Positions 55,364-61,261 of a DNA stretch of 64,000 nt are shown here, in pieces (the first letter of the stretch is position 1; every line of letters starts with the position of its first letter). The stretch lies in NCBI GenBank assembly GCA_045802605.1, contig JBJMQS010000032.1:1-64000 (forward strand). The letters are read 5' to 3'. A model generated the notes under the pieces. The model worked only from the letters and a program-made list of their open reading frames with translations, had not been told where the DNA came from and ran no database searches. Origin of the DNA: JBJMQS01 sp045802605 (GTDB lineage: Bacteria > Planctomycetota > Planctomycetia > Gemmatales > Gemmataceae). The translations under genes and the position numbers were made by a program.

Positions 55364-56187
55364 CCGCTGCAATTCGAACTCGCTACCTTGTTCATTCGCG
55401 TATCCCTCCAATTCTCTTTCATCGGCGAAGGCTCACTCCAAAAGAGCGGCGGGGTTTATCCCCGCCGGTAACCAGAGGACCGGCGCACGCCTTTTCGTGA
55501 CGCCCGCTGGATTCGTGTCTGCGCGCAGCGCTGCCTGGGAAGATGCGAGCGGGGATCGTTTTAGTTTTGGTTGTTGTTGGTGAATCTTCCACTTTCGGAA
55601 GCGCCGGGGCACGCGCCCCATCAGTCGCAAAGTGGGAAGTTGACGAAGCTCGCCGCCTTGTTATGGACGGCACTCCGGGCGAGCAGTGGAATTGGCCGCC
55701 CGGTCGTCGCTGCGGTGGTGGTAGTAGTGGTGGTGTTCGTCTGCGACGACCGCAATTGGGCATGGGCCCCACAGAAGTGGAAGCACCCGCCTCACAAAAC
55801 GTGAGGCGCTCGCCCGCTCGCATCCCCCAGAACAGTCCGCAGGCATTTGATGTTGACCTCAGCTGCAGCTTGCAGCCAACAGGAAATACCAAAAGGAAAT
55901 ATTTCATACTTTGGTGCAGAAGGCAAATGAAAATGGAACAGCCAGGTGTTGCGCTTCGGTAGCAGGTCAGTTTGTCTGAATCTGGTTTGGGTGGCTGGGG
56001 CTGAGTCTTCGAAGCCCCAGGACTGGGGTATCGCAAAGCCTCTACCCCAGGCACCCGTAAACGGCTTCTTCAGGCGAATTGCAACGTCGTGGGAAATCAG
56101 AAGTTGCTTGCGGGCGAATTGAGAGAGGCGTAATATTTCGGGTACGGATAGATAATCGATGGATAGCCATGGTGCGGAGATGTCAAT
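55364..56187. other. Gene-free stretch before the cassette array
   Basis: Several short frames exist on both strands but none shows a family, a signal or a good ribosome site. The longest (55543-55962) has a biased composition and no homology-like pattern. I see no attC-like element here. It may be a decayed region. Confidence 0.5.
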
Positions 56188-56598
56188 ATGGGTGCTTGGT
56201 CTCACGACACGTTTGACAACGACATAGCGGCCGATTGGGCTTTCGAACTTCAAAAATCCAAGGACATGTCACTTCTGCAGAGGACACTCGCGAAGGCACT
56301 TCAAGGTGGAAACAATTATTTGGATGCCGATATAGCTTGCGAAGCATTGGCAGCGTGTGACGTTGTCGCTCGCCTTAAAGGGAATTGGGGTTTGCGCAAC
56401 CCTTTCACTGAGCCAGCCGATCTCTGGGTTGAAGCGAATCCAATAGCAGTTTCTAAGGAACTAATAGATCAAGCAAATGCAGTGATTGATCGAGTCCTTT
56501 CGCCACCCTCGGAGTTGCTTGAGCTCTGGGAAACTGGCAAGGAACCCGATCTATGGAAACGCGCTGTCGACAGCCTTCGTACAAGAGTTAATGGCTAA
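56188..56598 (+). CDS. DUF4259 domain protein
   Basis: 136 residues, GGAG before the ATG. N-terminus MGAWSHDTFDNDIAADWAFEL is the hallmark of DUF4259. Helical, cytosolic, function unknown. Its TAA (56596-56598) lies inside the 5' end of the first attC-like palindrome, as expected for a cassette gene. Confidence 0.88.
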   Translation: MGAWSHDTFDNDIAADWAFELQKSKDMSLLQRTLAKALQGGNNYLDADIACEALAACDVVARLKGNWGLRNPFTEPADLWVEANPIAVSKELIDQANAVIDRVLSPPSELLELWETGKEPDLWKRAVDSLRTRVNG

Positions 56599-56684
56599 CC
56601 ATTCTCTGAACCTGACTGGGTCGGTTTGTCGTGTAACTTGTAATCAGCGGGATGATGGCCCGGCATGTGAGCGAATTGTTCGGC
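56593..56684 (+). repeat. attC-like palindrome A
   Basis: 92 bp. Left box GGCTAAC at 56593-56599, right box GTTCGGC at 56678-56684. Left arm AACCATTC..ACCTGAC and right arm GGCATGTGAGCG are imperfect complements with unpaired bases, the pattern of folded integron attC sites. Next gene begins 29 bases later. Confidence 0.65.
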
Positions 56685-56712
56685 GGCGGAGACGCAAGGC
56701 GGATGGAAGCCA

Positions 56713-57168
56713 ATGGGTTGGGCGTTCGTCACCTATGGCGATCGGTACGTCCACTTGCACGACATGCAAATTTGGGCGTTGCGGCACTTCCTCGCGGCTG
56801 CCGCCAGTGCGCTGGCAGCCGAGGAGCCGCACCCCGCTCTGTTCCAGCAGGCGCGCGAGTTCTTCGCAGCCTGGGACTGGCCGGGGCCAGGGGTCGTTAC
56901 TGGCACCTCACTGGAGAAGTTCGTTGGGGGCAATTCCGACCGGTCCAGCGTGCTGGTCCGGGTGTGTGAGAGGGCCGCTGACCGTCTCCAGGCGTTTGGC
57001 GAGGTGGTGCCATTGTCGTGCTTGGAAGCGCGTGTCAACGTGGACAGTCCCGGTTCCGTGTACACGGGTGAGCAACCGTCGGCAGGGTTCATCCGGGCCG
57101 TCGAGCGCATCCGCGGGCTGTTGGTGCCAAACGCGGAACCAAGCGGTGCAGCAGAGAGGGGCCACTGA
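56713..57168 (+). CDS. Hypothetical cassette protein
   Basis: 151 residues. Helix-rich with aromatic N-terminus (WAFVTYGDRYVHLHDMQIWAL) and no signal. Unknown family. Sits between attC-like elements A and G; its stop lies inside element G. Confidence 0.6.
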   Translation: MGWAFVTYGDRYVHLHDMQIWALRHFLAAAASALAAEEPHPALFQQAREFFAAWDWPGPGVVTGTSLEKFVGGNSDRSSVLVRVCERAADRLQAFGEVVPLSCLEARVNVDSPGSVYTGEQPSAGFIRAVERIRGLLVPNAEPSGAAERGH

Positions 57169-57182
57169 GCCCGGCGTTATGA
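57133..57182 (+). repeat. Degenerate attC-like element G
   Basis: 50 bp, with a left box GCGGAAC (57133-57139), an AACCAAGCGGTGCAGCAG segment like that of element E, and a right CACTGAGC..GCGTTATG end. It appears to lack the central part. The start codon of the next gene overlaps its right box. Confidence 0.4.
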
Positions 57183-57427
57183 AACAGGATAGCTTCGATA
57201 ACTTGCCGCGTGCCACCGAAAAGGTGACGCTTGCCGAAGCCTACCGGGCAATGCTCCGCGTATTGGAGTATTACCACGAAATGGGCACCGATTATGAAGT
57301 CGGCGCGATCTTGGGTGACCTTAGCGCGGGTGTCTGGGCTGATGGCTCGCCCAGTGATCCCGCGTCGTGGTCACTCTGGCTCGACTCGGTCGACGCTAAA
57401 GGACACGGTAAGGTGTCCGACCCATAA
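57179..57427 (+). CDS. Small hypothetical cassette protein
   Basis: 82 residues from ATG 57179; the longer frame from 56486 overlaps the previous genes and is rejected. Helical N-terminal part (AEAYRAMLRVLEYYHEMGTDYEVGAILGDL). Stop TAA at 57425-57427 lies inside element B. Confidence 0.55.
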   Translation: MKQDSFDNLPRATEKVTLAEAYRAMLRVLEYYHEMGTDYEVGAILGDLSAGVWADGSPSDPASWSLWLDSVDAKGHGKVSDP

Positions 57428-57512
57428 CCACTCGCTCCACCTGACAGGGGCCATGCGGGGTAGGTTAAAGACAGCTGGGCAACTGCCCCGGCAGGTGAAC
57501 GTGGTGTTCGGC
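57422..57512 (+). repeat. attC-like palindrome B
   Basis: 91 bp. Left box CCATAAC 57422-57428, right box GTTCGGC 57506-57512. Arms ACTCGCTCCACCTGAC and CCGGCAGGTGAACG pair with an extra base in the left arm. Very close to C in sequence. The 57513-57604 gap to the next gene is non-coding. Confidence 0.7.
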
Positions 57513-57604
57513 CGCGGAGGGGCGCCGATGGCGGAAGCCATCCGCGCCCACCGAGCTTCGTAGTCGGCAGCATCTGCATCGATCAATCATTCCAGGAGTC
57601 ACGC

Positions 57605-58414
57605 ATGAAGTTCGTCCTCGCCGCGGTAGGCATTCTGTTTCTTAGCGCCCTCGCTCACGCCCAGCAGCAAGAGCCTAAGGTGGAACCGAAGCCCGACATG
57701 GACAAGCTGCTCGATAAGCTCACCTTCACCAAGGACAAGGCGAGTCTGCCCTACCGCCTGCTCAAGCCGGATGGATACGACAAGGACGGCAAGGACCGCT
57801 ACCCGCTCGTGATCTTCCTGCACGGCGCCTTCGGTCGGGGGACCGACAACAAGAAGCAATTGAGAAGCGGCGTCGATGAGTTCGTGAAAGATGAGACCCG
57901 CAAGAAGCATCCGTGCTTCCTGGCGATCCCGCAGTGCCCGCCCGACAAGCAGTGGACCAACGTCGGCTGGCTCGACGGCAAGCGCAACGCGCCGCTCGCC
58001 AATAGCCCCACCGAGCCATCAGCGCTGGTCCTCGACTTGGTTGAAGCTCTCTGCAACGAGTACCCCATCGACAAGGGCCGCATCTACCTGACGGGCTGGT
58101 CGATGGGCGGCTATGGCACTTGGGATCTGATCTCGCGCCGGCCGGAACTGTTCGCGGCGGCGATTCCTGTGTCCGGCGGGGGCGACCCGGCACAGGCGGA
58201 AAAGCTGGCGAAGCTGCCAATCTGGGCCTTCCACGGGGACGCGGACCCGCTGGTGTCGATCGAACGACCCCGCGACATGATCGCCGCCATCAAGAAGGCT
58301 GGCGGTGAGCCAAAGTATACCGAGTACCAGGGGGTCGGCCACGACGCATGGACCCCGACGTACAGGGACAACAAAGTGCTGGACTGGCTCTTCGAGCAGA
58401 AGAAGGGGAAGTGA
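57605..58414 (+). CDS. Secreted alpha/beta hydrolase (prolyl-oligopeptidase/esterase type)
   Basis: 269 residues, AGGAG before ATG. Signal peptide (VLAAVGILFLSALAHAQ). Nucleophile elbow GWSMGGYG (Ser about 165), Asp in HGDADP and His in GVGHDAW complete the triad; LVIFLHGAFG holds the oxyanion region. Similar to dienelactone-hydrolase-like carboxylesterases. Largest gene in the cassette region. Confidence 0.9.
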   Translation: MKFVLAAVGILFLSALAHAQQQEPKVEPKPDMDKLLDKLTFTKDKASLPYRLLKPDGYDKDGKDRYPLVIFLHGAFGRGTDNKKQLRSGVDEFVKDETRKKHPCFLAIPQCPPDKQWTNVGWLDGKRNAPLANSPTEPSALVLDLVEALCNEYPIDKGRIYLTGWSMGGYGTWDLISRRPELFAAAIPVSGGGDPAQAEKLAKLPIWAFHGDADPLVSIERPRDMIAAIKKAGGEPKYTEYQGVGHDAWTPTYRDNKVLDWLFEQKKGK

Positions 58415-58433
58415 TGGGTCGAGCGGCGGCCGG

Positions 58434-58530
58434 GCCGAGCCATCCGCTACAGCGGACGGGGGCCGAATTACGGTTTTTCGGAGTTCCCACGTTCCTCAGC
58501 GGCCCCAGCGGCTGAGCTTTATCGTTCGCC
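58434..58530 (+). repeat. attC-like palindrome F
   Basis: 97 bp. Left box GCCGAGC 58434-58440, right box GTTCGCC 58524-58530. Arms CGCTACAGCGGACGGGGGCC and GGCCCCAGCGGCTGAGC pair with extra unpaired bases on the left. Starts 20 bases after the hydrolase stop; next gene starts 19 bases later. Confidence 0.6.
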
Positions 58531-58548
58531 GGCAAAGGGGGCTTGCGG

Positions 58549-58989
58549 GTGGGAGCGTCGCGGGTCAAGATCGATCACCCGTTCGTCACGGACGCCGAGG
58601 TGACCGATATGGTCGCCCGGTTCGAGGCCTGCGACTGGCCGTACCCACGCTGGACGCACCGCGCCCACCTCGGCGTCGCTCTGTGTTACCTGCGGGACTA
58701 CCCGTTCGACGAAGCGCTGGCTCGGGTGCGGCACCACATTCCGCTCTACAACCGCACCCGAGGCGACCCGGCCGGGTATCATGACACCCTCACCGTCCTG
58801 TTCTTGCGGCGAGTGGCCCGGTATCTACGAGATAAACCAGTGTGTCCGCCCCTGGCGGCAGCAGTGGAAGAATTGGCGGCCGAATGCGACATGCGGTGGC
58901 CGCTGCGATACTACTCGCTGGAGCGGCTGTGGTCGGCCGAGGCGCGGGCTGGGTGGGTGGAGCCGGACGTGCGGCCACTGGACTTCTAA
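58549..58989 (+). CDS. Hypothetical cassette protein
   Basis: About 146 residues; GTG 58549 follows AGGGGG by seven bases (TTG at 58543 is an alternative). Contains PRWTHRAHLGVALCYLRDYPFDEAL and HIPLYNRTRGDPAGYHDTLTVLFLRRV, which I believe recur in planctomycete genomes, though I know no function. His-rich motifs hint at metal binding. Confidence 0.7.
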   Translation: MGASRVKIDHPFVTDAEVTDMVARFEACDWPYPRWTHRAHLGVALCYLRDYPFDEALARVRHHIPLYNRTRGDPAGYHDTLTVLFLRRVARYLRDKPVCPPLAAAVEELAAECDMRWPLRYYSLERLWSAEARAGWVEPDVRPLDF

Positions 58990-58995
58990 GAGCAC

Positions 58996-59086
58996 GCCGA
59001 ACCAGGCGCTGCAGCAGACCGCCACTCAGTTCTTGGTTTGTGCGTGCAATCTTGACGGTGGCGGCAGCTGAGCTTGGTCGTTCTAC
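58996..59086 (+). repeat. attC-like palindrome E
   Basis: 91 bp. Left box GCCGAAC 58996-59002, right box GTTCTAC 59080-59086. Arms ACCAGGCGCTGCAGCAGACC and GGCGGCAGCTGAGCTTGGT are imperfect complements with unpaired bases. Starts seven bases after the previous stop; next ATG is three bases after its end. Confidence 0.7.
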
Positions 59087-59089
59087 AAA

Positions 59090-59793
59090 ATGACAACAGT
59101 TCCCGGAATTCGTTTCTACCCATCATCCATCTCGGTCGAGCCGAATGCTGGGGCACCGATTTTTTTGCACGGAACCATCCAAGAGAAACGGTCGGATTTC
59201 GACATAATTTTCGAGCCGCTATACGCCCTATGGAGGGATTTCGTTTTTGTTGATGACTCTGCGCTAATTCGAATCTTCGACAGTGACTTAACACGGGAGC
59301 AGGAGGATGAACTATACCGGAAACTGGATTCGTATGTCATCCAGACTGACAAGGATCCATATGGCAATGCTCAAAACTTAATGAAGTGTTCGGTTTTCGG
59401 AGATTTAGGAAAGTATGTTTATGAGTTTGAAGGAGCTGGATTCTCGAACCTGGTGTCACCCTTGAGCACGCATTAAGAATTGAAAACGAGGTCTGGGGCC
59501 AGAACTCTTTGAGTAAGCTGCCGTACGGTGTTATTTGCCTCCTTCAGAATTGGGATGGTGTCTTTTGGCAAATGTTCTCGACCGATCAAAGTTATCTGGA
59601 GATCCTTCAAGCAGCCCACGGGAAGTCGGCGGCCCTCCCAGCATACTGGGTGGAGCTTTCGGAGGATTTTCCAAATCCGCGTGGACCTAGTCCTCAAGCG
59701 GCAGGAATGAAAAGGGTAGAACCACTCGCTTCACCTGACCGGGACTCACATCGTGTAGTTTGGAGTCAGCCGGACGATTGCCCCGGCAGGTGA
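59090..59793 (+). pseudogene. Probable frameshifted cassette gene
   Basis: The first frame (59090-59476, 128 residues) ends soon after EFEGAGF. A second frame continues seamlessly with LEPGVTLEHALRIENEVWGQ up to about 59793. The switch lies near 59435-59450 and needs a one-base change. Joined, it would give a protein of about 220-230 residues with immunity-protein-like composition (acidic, W/L-rich). Alternatively these are two genes, but no good start for the second is seen. The second frame runs through element C. Confidence 0.5.
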
Positions 59794-59807
59794 GCGAGGC
59801 GTTTGCT
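59716..59807 (+). repeat. attC-like palindrome C
   Basis: 92 bp. Left box GTAGAAC 59716-59722, right box GTTTGCT 59801-59807. Arms ACTCGCTTCACCTGACCGGG and CCCCGGCAGGTGAGCGAGG pair almost fully, with one unpaired base in the left arm. Next ATG is five bases after the end. Confidence 0.72.
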
Positions 59808-59811
59808 GCAT

Positions 59812-60189
59812 ATGGACGAAGTTGAGCCTGACTATGGGTCGTTTCTGGACGGTCGCGCCGCGTTCGACCGAGGCGACTTCGAAACAGCGTTATCGTTCTT
59901 TCGGGAGTCGCTAGAAGATTCGATCCATTTCAAGACTTTGGAATTAATCGGGGAATCGCTCTGTCGATTGGGTCGAGCCCGCGAAGCAATTGTGCCATTA
60001 GCCGCAGCGACAGCGTTGAATCGGGGGTCAAGACCGCCCTGTTTACTTGCTGAAGCGCTCGCGGCGATCGAAGATTGGATGGGCGCCAAAGATGCTGCCG
60101 AAGAAGCCCTGAAACGAACACCAAGCTATGGGCGCGCAAGGGCCGTTTTTGATCAAGCCCAGAAGCAGCTAACCAATCGCTCCACCTGA
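59812..60189 (+). CDS. Small TPR-like cassette protein
   Basis: 125 residues from ATG 59812. Two to three TPR-like helical pairs (FLDGRAAFDRGDFETALSFFRESL and AEALAAIEDWMGAKDAAEEAL). Cytosolic. Its stop TGA at 60187-60189 lies within element D. Confidence 0.65.
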   Translation: MDEVEPDYGSFLDGRAAFDRGDFETALSFFRESLEDSIHFKTLELIGESLCRLGRAREAIVPLAAATALNRGSRPPCLLAEALAAIEDWMGAKDAAEEALKRTPSYGRARAVFDQAQKQLTNRST

Positions 60190-60250
60190 CCGAGGCAGGT
60201 GTCTCGTGTAGTTTGAAGGCTGGCGGGCGAATGGAACGAAGGTGTTGGCG
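60167..60250 (+). repeat. attC-like palindrome D
   Basis: 84 bp. Left box AGCTAAC 60167-60173, right box GTTGGCG 60244-60250. TCGCTCCA pairs with TGGAACGA (one mismatch). The left arm shares ATCGCTCCACCTGACCG with elements B and C, while the right half has diverged. Confidence 0.55.
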
Positions 60251-60266
60251 GTACAAGGTCGCATAG

Positions 60267-60683
60267 ATGTGGCGCGTTTGGATCGGCGTGGGCTTCGTGG
60301 CATTGGGTGTCGCTGTGTGTGTCGCGGCGTTTTCGCATGCTGCAGGTGCGAAGTGGTTTTTCTTGACGCCCGGAATCTTGTTGGTTCATATTGGCTTCAT
60401 ACTGATGTCAAATGGTTTGAGTTACCACGGCGCTAAGATGTGTGATCTTTGTCTGCCATTTAGCAAAGGGATGCCGATCAACAACCGAGTCGAACTCCAA
60501 GATTTGCATAATCGGCTGTTCTTTGATGGCGTCAAAACAGGTGTGTTGCAAGTCGTCGATGGTTCACTGCAATGGGATGATTTCATCGACTGCACATTAG
60601 AGTGTGCTGCGTGTCATGAACGTTTTTGCTTGATGTGCGATGTTTATCACGGTAGTGGTGGCGAATATGGGCCTATCGATTAA
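60267..60683 (+). CDS. Small membrane protein with Cys cluster (last cassette)
   Basis: 138 residues. Two hydrophobic helices at the N-terminus (VGFVALGVAVCVAAF and PGILLVHIGFILM), then a soluble tail with CDLC and CTLECAACHERFCLMC, a possible zinc site. Follows element D by 16 bases. No attC-like element is seen after it. Confidence 0.6.
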   Translation: MWRVWIGVGFVALGVAVCVAAFSHAAGAKWFFLTPGILLVHIGFILMSNGLSYHGAKMCDLCLPFSKGMPINNRVELQDLHNRLFFDGVKTGVLQVVDGSLQWDDFIDCTLECAACHERFCLMCDVYHGSGGEYGPID

Positions 60684-61261
60684 TGCATACCGCGTATCCG
60701 CCGTGCCCGCGCACCGGGGGGCATGAACCCCCGGCTCGCTTAGAAACGTCGCTTACGCTTCCGGCCCGTGAAAACCGCGCTCTGAGCGCATTTGTCCATT
60801 TTGCCGCGGGCCCAGCGTTTGCCAGCGGTCATTTCTTCGGGGAGCAGGGCGAGGATCACTTGCTTGAAGCCATCGGAGCCGGCATGTCGAGGACTCCGAA
60901 AAAATGGCTAATGGCTAGTGGTCAGCGGCGAGTGAAGAGAGAATCCCTAACCCTCTCCCACAAGGGGAGAGGGGACAAAACAACGCCAGAGCTTTTATTG
61001 GCTCTGCTTTGCCCGCGCCGAGCCTATTTTCTAAGCAAGTCACGAAGGTACGGGGTCCGCGGTCCGGCGGGGAAATCTCTGGTTTTTGTTCCTTCGGAAC
61101 CTCAGGATTTCCAGATTCGTCCGCGCTAAGTCCTATTTGCGGCATTTCTTTCGGGAAATTCCCAGGCCAGGCACTTTTCCAGGCCTGCCCGCGCCGTTAC
61201 TATGCATTATTCTTCTCTTTGCGGAAGCCTCGTCCTGGCCCGCTCTCATCAGGGACCCGTC
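60684..61261. other. Non-coding stretch with several hairpins
   Basis: Contains CCGGGGGG..CCCCCGG near 60710-60735, a CCTCTCCC..GGGGAGAGG hairpin near 60951-60973, and an AGAGC..GCTCT hairpin near 60990-61010. A frame from 60683 to 61129 shows no family and has repeat-like composition, so I do not call it a gene. This marks the end of the cassette-like region. Confidence 0.5.

Noticed and set aside
55543..55962. 139-residue frame
   Set aside because: Irregular composition, no ribosome site of note, and overlapping frames of equal quality.
60683..61129. 148-residue frame after the last cassette
   Set aside because: Covers several hairpin repeats and shows no protein-like pattern.
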